Made by a program: the position numbers and the translations under genes. A stretch of DNA of 64,000 nucleotides, taken from NCBI GenBank assembly GCA_002419385.1, contig DIFZ01000046.1, forward strand, positions 62,001 to 126,000, in the 5' to 3' direction. Source of the stretch: Geobacter sp. UBA5735 (GTDB lineage: Bacteria > Desulfobacterota > Desulfuromonadia > Geobacterales > Geobacteraceae). The notes under the pieces were generated by a model, which saw only the letters and a program-made list of their open reading frames with translations, did not search any database and was not told the DNA's origin. The stretch's first letter is position 1, and each line of letters begins with the position of its first letter. This document shows positions 15,265 through 24,464 of the stretch, one piece after another.

Positions 15265-17892
15265 ATGAGAGCCTTCAATGCAAATGACTACTTCAAGTTT
15301 CTGGTGGTTTTCAGTCTGATGCTGCTGGCCGGTTGCGCTGAAAATGCCTATACCGTGCAGAAAGGCATGACGGATGCAGTAGAAACGGCGACTCTCCGTG
15401 ATATCAGAGTAACCGGGGAGGGCGCAGGGACCAGGATTGAAATCGAAGCAGACCGACCCCTGACCTATACCTCCTATTCCGACAACGATCCCCGCCGCCT
15501 GGTTCTGGACATTTCCAATGCGGACCCCGGAACGGCACAGGCGCCTCAGCTTGATCCTTCTTTGCTGGTGAAGAAGATCGATGTGGTAAAGGCTGACCTG
15601 ACTGCCGGATCTTTAGTCCGAATAACGATGGAGACAAATGACGCTGTAGATTATGCAGTGAACAGCAATCCGGCAAATATGTCTTCAATTACGGTTATTG
15701 CCAACCCCAAAGAAGTGCCTGCGGTACCCGCGGCGTCATCAGCAGCTCAGGATAATACGGCAGCTGCGGAGCAGGAACCGGTCCAGGTAGTCAATCCTGA
15801 ACAGGGAGCGGCTGTGAAGGCCCCTGCGCCGGTATCTTCTTCCGGCTCTTCTCTCACTGATATCGCAATCGTCGCTGACGGCATTGATATCCGCACGAAT
15901 GCTCCTGTACGCAAATACAAGTATTTCAACATGACGAAACCGCAACGGCTCGTTGTTGATCTGTACGGATTCAAGAGCGAGTTGTCCAGAACGCTCAAGC
16001 TGAATGCTTACGGTATCGATACCGCCAGAATCGGCTCGTATGCAGATAAAACAAGGATCGTTTTCGACTCGATGTCAGAAGCCTTCCCCGCCTACACCCT
16101 CGACAAATCCTCCAGTGGCTTGAAGCTTAACCTGCAAGCTGCAGCGGCCTCATCCGGTTCACCTGCTCCGACAGCTGCACCCGTGGCTGAAAATGACCTG
16201 TCTGCGCCTGCTGCTCCCAGACAGGCCGCCATTGAAGCGATCGATTTCAAGGTTGTTGAAGGTGTTTCGCGAATTCAGATTACCGTGGCAGGCAACTGCG
16301 ATATGGCGGAACCGGCAAGAACTGCGCACGGGTTGATGCTCACGTTCAAATCGTGTCTTCTCCCCAAAAGTTTGCAGAGGCCATTCGATACGGGAAAATT
16401 TGATAGTGTCGTGAAGAATATGACACCGTACCAGGTGACGACAAACAGGAAACGGGATGCAAAAATAAACGTAACGTTGCGGCAATCTGCACCCTATACT
16501 GTGTCTAAAGCAGGGTCGGTAATTACGGTAGACATAACCAATCCGCAACATTATGACGTGGCATCCTCGAATGAAGGCCCGCAACTGATTTCCTCCGCAA
16601 ACACAACAGTTGCCGGAAACGGGACGGGTAACAGTTCACTGAAAAGAGATCCGGCCTTGTCACGCACTCCCCAGCAAAAGTCCGAGCGCGGCATGGAACG
16701 GAAACAGTATACGGGTAAAAGAGTGACACTGGAGTTCGCTGATGCGGACATCCGGAAGATTTTTCAGTTGATCGGAGAAGTCAGCAACCTCAACATTCTC
16801 GTTGGTGATGATGTGACGGGTACCATCAGCCTCAAACTCGTCAACGTCCCTTGGGACCAGGCCCTTGATGTCATTCTTGATACGAAGAATCTTGCAATGA
16901 AGCGCACCGGAAACATAGTAGTCATTCGACCCCGTGACAAGATGACCACCCAGGCGGACGAGGAAGTGGCTGCGCGCAAGGCATATGAAAAAACGCTGGA
17001 AATGCAGATGAAGATTTTTGAAGTGAATTATGCCGATGTAAAAGATGTGGCAACTCATTTCGGTAATTACAAGAGCGAACGAGGAACGATATCTACGGAC
17101 GCCCGAACAAACCGGGTTATCGTCAATGACATTGCTCCTGCCCTGGATAAAATGTCGTTCCTGATCAAAGAACTGGACATGCCCGAGAAACAGGTCCTTA
17201 TCGAAGCGCGTATCGTTGAGGCTTCCTCAGACTTCAGTCGGGATTTGGGAATACAATGGGGCGCTCATTATGATGACTCTCCCACAGCTACGATGGATGC
17301 AGGTTTTGGCGGATCAGTCACCAACCTGATTGGTGCTGCGGGTTTTGCCGCCAGTGGTGGAGCGCTGGGTATGACTCTTGGAAAACTGGCGGAAGGTTTC
17401 CAGCTTGATATGCGCCTTCAGGCCATGGAAACAGCCACGCAAGGCAAAATCATATCAACTCCGAAAATCCTGACACTCAACAACAAGCCCGCTAAGATTT
17501 CGCAGGGCACCATGCAACCCTATCAGACAGTGTCATCAGAAGGTACGAAAACAGAATTCGTTGAAGCCACTTTGAAGCTTGAGGTCACTCCGCATATTAT
17601 GGCGAACGGCAATGTCATCATGAAAATCAAGGCTACCAATGATGATGTCCAACCGGTTACAGCCGGAACTGCCCCCCCGATCAACAAAAAGGAAGCTACT
17701 ACCGAAATGGTGGTAAAAAATGGCGAAACAACTGTCATTGGTGGTATTTACAAAGATTCTGAATCCATGGCCGATGATGGAGTACCATGGTTGATGGACA
17801 TCCCGGTGCTGGGTTGGCTCTTCAAATCCAACAACAAGACCAAAAAGAAAAGTGAACTGCTTATTTTCGTCACGCCTCGAATTGTTGAGTAG
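15265..17892 (+). CDS. pilQ: Type IV pilus secretin PilQ, predicted lipoprotein
   Basis: An 875-aa outer-membrane secretin through which the pilus leaves the cell. The signal ends in a good lipobox (LLAGC, C24), so this PilQ is probably lipidated. Order: three AMIN-type beta domains (about 45-125, 195-280, 325-415), an STN/N0 domain (VTLEFADADIRKIFQLIGEV), an N1 domain, and the secretin barrel with EKQVLIEARIVEAS and the C-terminal VPWLMDIPVLGWLFKS followed by ELLIFVTPRIVE. AMIN domains bind peptidoglycan. Three is more than the usual one or two. The ATG follows AAGGAGAATCACGG. It ends the pil operon before a strong terminator. Confidence 0.95.
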   Translation: MRAFNANDYFKFLVVFSLMLLAGCAENAYTVQKGMTDAVETATLRDIRVTGEGAGTRIEIEADRPLTYTSYSDNDPRRLVLDISNADPGTAQAPQLDPSLLVKKIDVVKADLTAGSLVRITMETNDAVDYAVNSNPANMSSITVIANPKEVPAVPAASSAAQDNTAAAEQEPVQVVNPEQGAAVKAPAPVSSSGSSLTDIAIVADGIDIRTNAPVRKYKYFNMTKPQRLVVDLYGFKSELSRTLKLNAYGIDTARIGSYADKTRIVFDSMSEAFPAYTLDKSSSGLKLNLQAAAASSGSPAPTAAPVAENDLSAPAAPRQAAIEAIDFKVVEGVSRIQITVAGNCDMAEPARTAHGLMLTFKSCLLPKSLQRPFDTGKFDSVVKNMTPYQVTTNRKRDAKINVTLRQSAPYTVSKAGSVITVDITNPQHYDVASSNEGPQLISSANTTVAGNGTGNSSLKRDPALSRTPQQKSERGMERKQYTGKRVTLEFADADIRKIFQLIGEVSNLNILVGDDVTGTISLKLVNVPWDQALDVILDTKNLAMKRTGNIVVIRPRDKMTTQADEEVAARKAYEKTLEMQMKIFEVNYADVKDVATHFGNYKSERGTISTDARTNRVIVNDIAPALDKMSFLIKELDMPEKQVLIEARIVEASSDFSRDLGIQWGAHYDDSPTATMDAGFGGSVTNLIGAAGFAASGGALGMTLGKLAEGFQLDMRLQAMETATQGKIISTPKILTLNNKPAKISQGTMQPYQTVSSEGTKTEFVEATLKLEVTPHIMANGNVIMKIKATNDDVQPVTAGTAPPINKKEATTEMVVKNGETTVIGGIYKDSESMADDGVPWLMDIPVLGWLFKSNNKTKKKSELLIFVTPRIVE

Positions 17893-17941
17893 AGGTTACG
17901 GAATATCTTTACGGACCATAGAGAAATACGACGGATTTATC

Positions 17942-17974
17942 AAACAGATGCCAGGGTTCCCCTGGCATCTGTTT
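17942..17974 (+). terminator. Perfect 15-bp hairpin after pilQ
   Basis: AAACAGATGCCAGGG, loop TTC, CCCTGGCATCTGTTT: 15 matched base pairs, the right arm ending in TTT. It closes the pil operon and lies 36 bp before the aroC start. Confidence 0.85.
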
Positions 17975-18010
17975 ATACGTTGCAGCCAGTAGAGATACAG
18001 GAGAAAAGAA

Positions 18011-19192
18011 ATGCTGCGTTATCTTACGGCAGGTGAATCCCACGGCCCGCAACTGACCGCTATCCTGGAGGGAATGCCTGCCGGCCTGGAACTATCAGCC
18101 GAGAGCGTCAATATCGACCTTGCCAGAAGGCAGGGGGGGTATGGCCGGGGTGGCAGGATGCAGATCGAACGTGATACTGTCGCCATTCTTTCCGGAGTTC
18201 GGTGGGGGGAAACCCTCGGCTCGCCGATTGCCCTGGCGATCAAGAATCGAGACTGGGAAAACTGGCAGGAAAAAATGTCGGTCAAGGAAAGCGGCAGGGA
18301 TGACAGAATTCGGGTTACCAGGTCCCGGCCCGGGCACGCGGACCTTCCGGGCATCATGAAGTACGGACACAAAGATGTACGAAACATCCTGGAGAGATCG
18401 AGTGCCCGGGAAACAGCAATACGAGTAGCTGTCGGTTCGCTTGCCAAGTCATTTCTAGCCGTTTTCAACATAACTGTTTTCGGATATGTAGCCGAACTGG
18501 GTGGCATTATCGCTGAAAGGCCTGATGAGAGCAAGGATACTGTCAGGGAAATGATTGCAGCTTCACCGTTTTACACTTTTGACAAGGCGGCTGAGCACCG
18601 CATGAAATCACTGGTTGACAGAGCACGTGAATCGGGTGATTCGGTTGGCGGTGTGATCGAGGTTGTCACAACCGGCATGCCGGTCGGCTTGGGCTCACAT
18701 GTCCACTGGGACAGAAAGCTGGATGCACGCATATCATTCGCTGTAATGAGCGTGCAGGCCATCAAGGGTGTAGAGTTCGGGCTTGGATTTGAAACTGCGA
18801 GAAGGTCAGGGTCACTGGTTCATGACGAGATATATTACGATTCAACCAGGATCGGTAAAGGAGAATCATCGTGCTTTTACCGGAAATCCAATAATGCGGG
18901 CGGGATTGAAGGAGGTATATCCAACGGTGAGGACATCATAGTAAGGGCTGCCATGAAACCGATCCCTACGTTGTATGCGCCGCTCAATACAATCGATATT
19001 TCAACAAAAGAACCCATCCAGGCTACAGTCGAACGATCCGATGTCTGTGCAGTACCTGCTGCAACCGTCGTTATCGAGTCGGTTGTCGCACTTGAAATTG
19101 CCAATGCTTTCCTTGAGAAGTTCGGAGGCGACTCAATGCAGGAAATCAGGAGCAACTACCATTCTTACCTGCAGTACCTTCAGGGAATATGA
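18011..19192 (+). CDS. aroC: Chorismate synthase
   Basis: Last step of the shikimate pathway: 5-enolpyruvylshikimate-3-phosphate to chorismate, with reduced FMN. The 393-aa protein shows the family signatures GESHGPQL near the N-terminus, RPGHADLPGIMKYGHKDVRN and SSARETA for the flavin and substrate site, and GGIEGGISNGEDI. The ATG follows AGGAGAAAAGAA. It is the first gene of a shikimate operon whose next two starts overlap the preceding stops. Confidence 0.97.
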   Translation: MLRYLTAGESHGPQLTAILEGMPAGLELSAESVNIDLARRQGGYGRGGRMQIERDTVAILSGVRWGETLGSPIALAIKNRDWENWQEKMSVKESGRDDRIRVTRSRPGHADLPGIMKYGHKDVRNILERSSARETAIRVAVGSLAKSFLAVFNITVFGYVAELGGIIAERPDESKDTVREMIAASPFYTFDKAAEHRMKSLVDRARESGDSVGGVIEVVTTGMPVGLGSHVHWDRKLDARISFAVMSVQAIKGVEFGLGFETARRSGSLVHDEIYYDSTRIGKGESSCFYRKSNNAGGIEGGISNGEDIIVRAAMKPIPTLYAPLNTIDISTKEPIQATVERSDVCAVPAATVVIESVVALEIANAFLEKFGGDSMQEIRSNYHSYLQYLQGI

Positions 19193-19704
19193 TACCGTCG
19201 AACATTATTCTCACCGGATTCATGGGGACCGGAAAGAGCACACTCGGCAGGCATCTGGCAGCGCGGCTGGGATATCAGTTCCGTGATCTGGATGCAATGA
19301 TAGTCGTTCATGAAAACATGTCTGTAAACGAGATTTTCAAAAAGAAAGGTGAACCATACTTTCGTGCTCTGGAAACTTCCCTGATCCGCGGCATCACCAA
19401 AGAACAAGGCATTGTTTTCTCGACGGGCGGGGGGGCAGTCATCTCGCCGGAGAACCGGTCAATGCTCAGGAATATGGGTTTTGTTGTCAATCTTTGTGCT
19501 TCGCCAACGGCGCTGCTCGAAAGGCTTTCGGGAGAACATGAAAGGCCTTTGCTGCAGATGACCAAGGACACAGCTACTGTCGTACGCATGCTGCAGGAAC
19601 GTGAAACCTGTTACGCTGATGCGGACATACGGATTGACACGACTGATAAAAGCATGGAAGATGTTGCGGACGAGATAATGCTGATTCTTGAGAGTAAAAA
19701 ATGA
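19189..19704 (+). CDS. aroK: Shikimate kinase
   Basis: A 171-aa nucleoside-monophosphate-kinase fold enzyme that phosphorylates shikimate. P-loop GFMGTGKSTLG, shikimate-binding RDLDAMI, the central GGGAV loop and the lid ERPLL are all visible. The ATG overlaps the aroC stop by 4 bp (ATGA), which suggests translational coupling. Confidence 0.97.
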   Translation: MIPSNIILTGFMGTGKSTLGRHLAARLGYQFRDLDAMIVVHENMSVNEIFKKKGEPYFRALETSLIRGITKEQGIVFSTGGGAVISPENRSMLRNMGFVVNLCASPTALLERLSGEHERPLLQMTKDTATVVRMLQERETCYADADIRIDTTDKSMEDVADEIMLILESKK

Positions 19705-20780
19705 CGGCACAGGATCTCATGGTCAGGCTCGGCGACAGGAGCTATACCATCAAGTTCGGCAGGCGCACTATTGCAGGCATCGGTCGTTTTTGTCTCGACA
19801 TCGGGGTAGGGAAGCAGGTTGCGGTCGTCTCCAATCCGACTGTGTGGAAACATTGGGGTGACGGGGTTGACAGAGCTCTTGCAGCTGAAGGTTTTATTGT
19901 TCACAGAATAATGATCCCTGACGGTGAATCCTATAAGAACAGCGAGACATTGAACCATATTTACGATGTGCTCATTGAAACGGGCATGGACCGGCAATCC
20001 TTTCTGCTCGCACTGGGTGGAGGGGTTGTGGGGGACATAACCGGTTATGCCGCGTCCACCTACCTTCGAGGCATTCCTTTCGTGCAGGTCCCGACGTCAT
20101 TGCTTGCACAGGTGGACAGCAGCGTTGGCGGAAAAACCGGAATCAATCACCGGCTCGGCAAGAATCTCATCGGGACATTCTATCAACCGCGTCTCGTGCT
20201 GATCGACTCCGCCGCCCTTGATACTCTTCCGGAAAGGGAATATCTGAGCGGACTGGCCGAAGTGGTAAAGTACGGTGTGGTGTGTGACGGTTCGTTCTTC
20301 GATTTTCTTTCTCAAGGAGTTGAAAAGCTACTTTCGCGGGATGGAGATTATGTGCTCCATACTGTTCGAAGATGCTGCGAACTCAAAGCGTCCGTCGTGG
20401 AGCGCGACGAGCGGGAGGGGTCGTACCGGGCGGTCCTCAATTACGGGCATACTTTTGCCCATGCTCTTGAAAAAATTACCGGGTATTCACGCTATCTCCA
20501 CGGGGAGGCTGTAGCCATCGGCATGGTGCAGGCTGCCAGGCTTTCAGAGACAAAAGGATATGCGGGGCATGAAGACACCAGGAGGATCGTGGACTTGCTC
20601 GGGTCACTCCGGTTGCCGACCGAGCTGGAGGGATTTGCCCCGGATGAGTACCGGGCAGTCATGCTCAGAGACAAGAAAGTCAGGGACGGCGGGATAAACT
20701 TCGTTTTCAACAGAGGTATCGGAAATTCGGTTATTGAACGGGTGGCCGACTGGGATTATCTTCTACAATACGTCGTATGA
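19701..20780 (+). CDS. aroB: 3-dehydroquinate synthase
   Basis: A 359-aa NAD- and metal-dependent enzyme converting DAHP to 3-dehydroquinate, the second shikimate step. Motifs: LGGGVVGDITGYAASTYLRG and PTSLLAQVDSSVGGKTGIN for NAD and substrate, the metal-ligand region NYGHTFAHALE, and HGEAVAIGM. It overlaps aroK by 4 bp. The length is usual. Confidence 0.97.
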   Translation: MTAQDLMVRLGDRSYTIKFGRRTIAGIGRFCLDIGVGKQVAVVSNPTVWKHWGDGVDRALAAEGFIVHRIMIPDGESYKNSETLNHIYDVLIETGMDRQSFLLALGGGVVGDITGYAASTYLRGIPFVQVPTSLLAQVDSSVGGKTGINHRLGKNLIGTFYQPRLVLIDSAALDTLPEREYLSGLAEVVKYGVVCDGSFFDFLSQGVEKLLSRDGDYVLHTVRRCCELKASVVERDEREGSYRAVLNYGHTFAHALEKITGYSRYLHGEAVAIGMVQAARLSETKGYAGHEDTRRIVDLLGSLRLPTELEGFAPDEYRAVMLRDKKVRDGGINFVFNRGIGNSVIERVADWDYLLQYVV

Positions 20781-20792
20781 TGAGGTGCCGCG

Positions 20793-21752
20793 ATGGAAAA
20801 GGAATCGACCTCTTTCTGGGCTGATATCAAGAAATTCGAAGAAATACTGGCGAAAGATCCCCAGTCATACTGTTTTGCTCCCCTGTCGGAACTGTACCGG
20901 AAACTGGGCCTCCTGGATGATGCCCTCAGCGTAGCCAAGCGCGGCGCTGAGATACATCCCGAGTACATTGGCGGACAAATCGCTCTCGGCCGTGCCTACT
21001 TTGATAAAGGATTGAATCCGGAAGCCAAGCTCTCCCTCGAGAAAGTTGCCAAGGCGACTCCGGAAAACCTGCTGGCACAGAAACTGCTCTACCGGATTTA
21101 CAGGGATGAAGGCGATACCCCTGCCGCAGAAAAAGCTTTGAGTTTGCTGGTGGCATTCAATCCGGAAGATCTGGAAAGCCGGGAGGCATTGGAAGCGCTG
21201 AGAAGGTCTCCGGTTGCGCGCGAAGCTGAAGCAGCAGCTTCAGAAGACGCAGCCGCCGGCCTTCAGGTTGTTTGCGCCACTGAACAGCATGAAACGGCGG
21301 CCGAACAGCCATGGGATCATGCTGTCGATGTTGAAGATCCCGCGGAAGCCGGCTTGCCGCTGGAACCTGACTTTTGCATTGATGAGTGGCTGGATGACAC
21401 GGAGGAGGATATGGCGGAGAGCTCGGACGATGCTGTCCCCATGCCCACCGCGACCCTGGCGGAGCTCTATGTTTCCCAGGGATTCTACGCCCAGGCATTG
21501 GGTGTATACGAAGAACTGGCGCGACAGGAGCCGGCTAATGCTGACATAACAGCGCGGATCTGTGCTCTCAACGAACATGTGCTACAGTCTGGCGAGGCAT
21601 TACAGCAGGATTCGGCGCCAATGGCAGATGCAGGCGGGACTGGCGCGGAAACCGGGATTGGCTCTGCAGGGATGTGCCGTGACGAAACGGGACTGATCCG
21701 GGAACTGGAACAATGGCTCCATTCCATCAGAGGGAGGAAGGAATGTCGATAA
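20793..21752 (+). CDS. TPR-repeat protein
   Basis: A 319-aa protein without a signal peptide, so likely cytoplasmic. The N-terminal 140 residues are tetratricopeptide pairs (CFAPLSELYRKLGLLDDALSVA; GGQIALGRAYFDKGLNPEAKLSLEK). A low-complexity acidic/alanine middle follows, then one more TPR (TLAELYVSQGFYAQALGVYEELAR). It overlaps the following roadblock gene by 10 bp, so the two are probably made together and may interact. This could be a scaffold for a small-GTPase or polarity switch, but that is inference. Confidence 0.85.
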   Translation: MEKESTSFWADIKKFEEILAKDPQSYCFAPLSELYRKLGLLDDALSVAKRGAEIHPEYIGGQIALGRAYFDKGLNPEAKLSLEKVAKATPENLLAQKLLYRIYRDEGDTPAAEKALSLLVAFNPEDLESREALEALRRSPVAREAEAAASEDAAAGLQVVCATEQHETAAEQPWDHAVDVEDPAEAGLPLEPDFCIDEWLDDTEEDMAESSDDAVPMPTATLAELYVSQGFYAQALGVYEELARQEPANADITARICALNEHVLQSGEALQQDSAPMADAGGTGAETGIGSAGMCRDETGLIRELEQWLHSIRGRKECR

Positions 21753-22105
21753 AAGCTGTGTTGAAGGAGATGGTCGAAAGTGTCGATGGTGGACTCGGTG
21801 TGGTAGTTATCGGCTATGACGGCATTTCGATCGATGAATACATCATTGATGATGCTCCCATCGATCTGCAGATTCTTGCAGTGGAATATGCCACCGTTCT
21901 CAAGGAGATCAGGAAAGCGGTCGATGTGCTGAATACGGGTAAAATGGAAGAGGTTTCCATCAATACCGATGTTTCCCGTGTCATAATAAGGGTTGTCAAC
22001 GACGACCTCTTCATGGTTTTTGCCGTTGCCCATAACGGGAATTACGGCAAGGGGCGTTACGTTGCCCAATGCCGGGCGCCGCGCATTCGGGACCTGCTTC
22101 AGTAA
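21743..22105 (+). CDS. Roadblock/LC7-domain protein
   Basis: A 120-aa single-domain protein. The fold signature is present: an N-terminal helix, then GLGVVVIGYDGISIDEYI, a long helix (EYATVLKEIRKAVDVL), and the C-terminal strands SRVIIRVVNDDLFMVFAVAH. Bacterial members include MglB, the activator of the polarity GTPase MglA. No MglA is in this window, so I do not give a symbol. The ATG at 21743 has an excellent ribosome site (GGGAGGAAGGA) inside the end of the TPR gene. It is followed by 105 bp before aroQ. Confidence 0.88.
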   Translation: MSIKAVLKEMVESVDGGLGVVVIGYDGISIDEYIIDDAPIDLQILAVEYATVLKEIRKAVDVLNTGKMEEVSINTDVSRVIIRVVNDDLFMVFAVAHNGNYGKGRYVAQCRAPRIRDLLQ

Positions 22106-22210
22106 CCAACCGAATTCAGTTCTGATTGGGGTGCCGCGGGATGCTGACGCCAGATCCCGCAAACAACCTGAAATCTTCCGTTGCATACTCTTTTCCGAGG
22201 CGGGATTACC

Positions 22211-22651
22211 ATGAAAATACTCGTCATCCACGGTCCCAATCTCAACCTTCTCGGGTGCCGTGAGCCTGAAGTCTATGGCAAGCAGACTCTTGCCGATATT
22301 AACGCTGCACTTGACGGCCTTGCCGAACAACTGGGCTGCACCCTGACATATTTCCAGTCCAACTCCGAGGGTGCGCTGATTGACGCAATTCAGTCATCTT
22401 TGAACTCCTTCCAGGGAATCCTGATTAACCCAGCCGCATATACTCATACCAGCATTGCCATTCGTGATGCTTTGGCTGCAGTCGGGCTGCCGGTGGTGGA
22501 AGTCCACCTTTCCAACATTCACAAGCGCGAGGATTTCAGGGCACAAAGCTATGTAGCGCCGGTGGCTGTCGGGCAGATAAGCGGTTTTGGCCCCGAGAGC
22601 TATCTGCTCGGACTGCGCGCACTGGTGAGCCATCTCGGTTTGAAATCCTGA
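22211..22651 (+). CDS. aroQ: 3-dehydroquinate dehydratase, type II
   Basis: A 146-aa enzyme that dehydrates 3-dehydroquinate to 3-dehydroshikimate and forms dodecamers. The N-terminal signature GPNLNLLGCREPEVYG with the catalytic tyrosine, the NPAAYTHTSIAIRDAL region and EVHLSNIHKREDFRAQSYV are all intact. The ATG at 22211 sits in GGGATTACC context; an upstream ATG at 22181 would add ten unrelated residues. It completes a group of four shikimate enzymes in this window. Confidence 0.97.
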   Translation: MKILVIHGPNLNLLGCREPEVYGKQTLADINAALDGLAEQLGCTLTYFQSNSEGALIDAIQSSLNSFQGILINPAAYTHTSIAIRDALAAVGLPVVEVHLSNIHKREDFRAQSYVAPVAVGQISGFGPESYLLGLRALVSHLGLKS

Positions 22652-22776
22652 GCAAGCCTGTTCCCGGCGCAATCGCTCGTGGCTGGGAAGTGCTGCGCGC
22701 TTAAATCCCCGGAGCGGCTGAACGCCCCTGAACTGTGCCTTTTGCGGGAAAAAACTGTTGTAATGAGGGGTTCCAT

Positions 22777-23844
22777 GTGCTAAAAAACAGGATCGCCGCT
22801 GCCAGGGGATATCTCGCGCAGTTTGCTGTTGATGCCATTCTTTTCTCGGATCTGTGCGACATACGGTACCTGTCAGGTTTTACCGGCAGCGAGGGTGTTT
22901 TGCTGCTTGACGAATCCGGGGCACGTTTCCTTACCGATTCACGTTATACGAGGCAGGCTTCGGAGGAAGTATCCGGCTGCACAGTCATGGAGTTTCGGGA
23001 TAAAATTCCGACGATCGTTTCGCTTGTAGGAGAAGTGAAGGCTGTGTCGCTGGGCTTCCAACCCGCAAGTCTCACTGTCGCTTCCTATCTTGCATTGCAG
23101 CGCTCCATGCCGGATGTGCGGCTGGTTCCCCTCGGACCGGAAGCTTCCATGCTGAGGGCAGTGAAGGATGACACGGAAATTCGCTGCCTGGCCAGGGCAG
23201 CGGAAATTGCATCCGCTGCTTTTCATGCTATCCTTCCTTCGATACGCCCTGGCACGGCTGAGAGAGACATTGCTTTTCAGCTGGAACTTGCCATGAGGAC
23301 TTCAGGGGCTGACGACAAATCATTTGATATCATTGTCGCGTCCGGAGAACGGGGTGCTCTTCCCCATGGCAGGGCAGGGGGGAAACTCGTCAGTCCGGGA
23401 GATATGGTCACCATCGATTTCGGAGCGGTGCTTGACGGGTATCATTCCGACGAAACGGTAACCGTTGCCGTCGGGGAACCTGACCTGCGGCTCCGCGATG
23501 TCTACCGGATCGTAAAGGAAGCCCATGACTTGGCAGTAGCAGCTGTCTGTCCCGGAATCGCACTGAGGGAGCTGGACGCAGTTGCACGCGATTACATTTC
23601 CGAAGAAGGTTATGGCCAGTTTTTTGGTCATGGGCTGGGTCATGGTGTCGGTCTTGATGTCCATGAAAAACCGGTCGTTTCTTTCCGTAGCGAAGGAGAT
23701 ATCCGGGAGGGCATGGTTTTCACCATTGAACCCGGTATCTATCTGCCTGGAGTGGGGGGGGTCCGCATTGAGGACACGGTGTGCGTTACTGCGAACGGTT
23801 GCAGGCTGCTGACTCGAGTTTCCAAGGATCTTTTGATTGTGTGA
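22777..23844 (+). CDS. Xaa-Pro aminopeptidase, M24 family
   Basis: A 355-aa pita-bread metalloprotease that removes N-terminal residues before proline. The N-terminal creatinase-like domain has FSDLCDIRYLSGFTGSEGVLL. The catalytic domain has the metal ligands in IDFGAVLDGYHSDET (two Asp), GHGLGHGVGLDVHE (His), TIEPGIYLPG (Glu) and VRIEDTV (Glu). GTG at 22777 is preferred because GAGGGG lies 6 bases before it; the frame is open back to a GTG at 22735. It precedes accB in the same direction, as often seen next to accBC. Confidence 0.92.
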   Translation: MLKNRIAAARGYLAQFAVDAILFSDLCDIRYLSGFTGSEGVLLLDESGARFLTDSRYTRQASEEVSGCTVMEFRDKIPTIVSLVGEVKAVSLGFQPASLTVASYLALQRSMPDVRLVPLGPEASMLRAVKDDTEIRCLARAAEIASAAFHAILPSIRPGTAERDIAFQLELAMRTSGADDKSFDIIVASGERGALPHGRAGGKLVSPGDMVTIDFGAVLDGYHSDETVTVAVGEPDLRLRDVYRIVKEAHDLAVAAVCPGIALRELDAVARDYISEEGYGQFFGHGLGHGVGLDVHEKPVVSFRSEGDIREGMVFTIEPGIYLPGVGGVRIEDTVCVTANGCRLLTRVSKDLLIV

Positions 23845-23912
23845 CCGGTAACATCCGGATGTTTCTGCAAGAGCGGATTCTCACGAGGCGTTTGGCGAAA
23901 AAGGAGAGGTGC

Positions 23913-24392
23913 ATGGATATCAAGGATCTGAAAAACCTGATAAAAATCATAACTGAAAACGATATTACCGAATTCGAGATGGAAACCGCGGGTGAGAAGG
24001 TCAGGATCCAGAGGGGCAGGGCTCCCGAGGTCGTCAGTTATGCCCTTCCCCAGGCCCAGTTGATGCAACCGCAGGTGGTTGCGCCGCCTGTCCATGCTGC
24101 AGAGCTCCAACAACCTGCCCATGCGGCTTCTCAGGCTGAGCCTGACCAGGGAACCCTGACCATTACATCACCGATTGTCGGTACTTTGTATCGGTCGCCT
24201 GCACCGGATGCACCCCCCTATGTTGAGATCGGACAGGTTGTCGAGAAGGGGCAGGTTCTGTGCATTGTTGAAGCTATGAAGCTCATGAATGAAATCGAGG
24301 CCGAAGTCCGTTGCAAGATAGTCAGGGTCTGTAAGGAAAATGCGCAGCCTGTTGAATATGGTGATGCCCTGTTCGTCGTCGAGCCGCTGTAA
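23913..24392 (+). CDS. accB: Biotin carboxyl carrier protein of acetyl-CoA carboxylase
   Basis: A 159-aa carrier protein. The N-terminal helical part (DIKDLKNLIKIITENDITEF) is typical of AccB, followed by a proline/glutamine-rich linker and a biotinyl domain with the attachment motif EAMKLMNE (biotin on K123). The ATG at 23913 follows AAGGAGAGG. It provides the carboxylated biotin for malonyl-CoA synthesis in fatty-acid biosynthesis. accC follows after 72 bp. Confidence 0.96.
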   Translation: MDIKDLKNLIKIITENDITEFEMETAGEKVRIQRGRAPEVVSYALPQAQLMQPQVVAPPVHAAELQQPAHAASQAEPDQGTLTITSPIVGTLYRSPAPDAPPYVEIGQVVEKGQVLCIVEAMKLMNEIEAEVRCKIVRVCKENAQPVEYGDALFVVEPL

Positions 24393-24464
24393 TACCTGCT
24401 GCCCGCGGCATTTTTCAGAGTGGGAGGCACGGTTCCCTCCGTTTCCCGAATGGAGACACTACGG

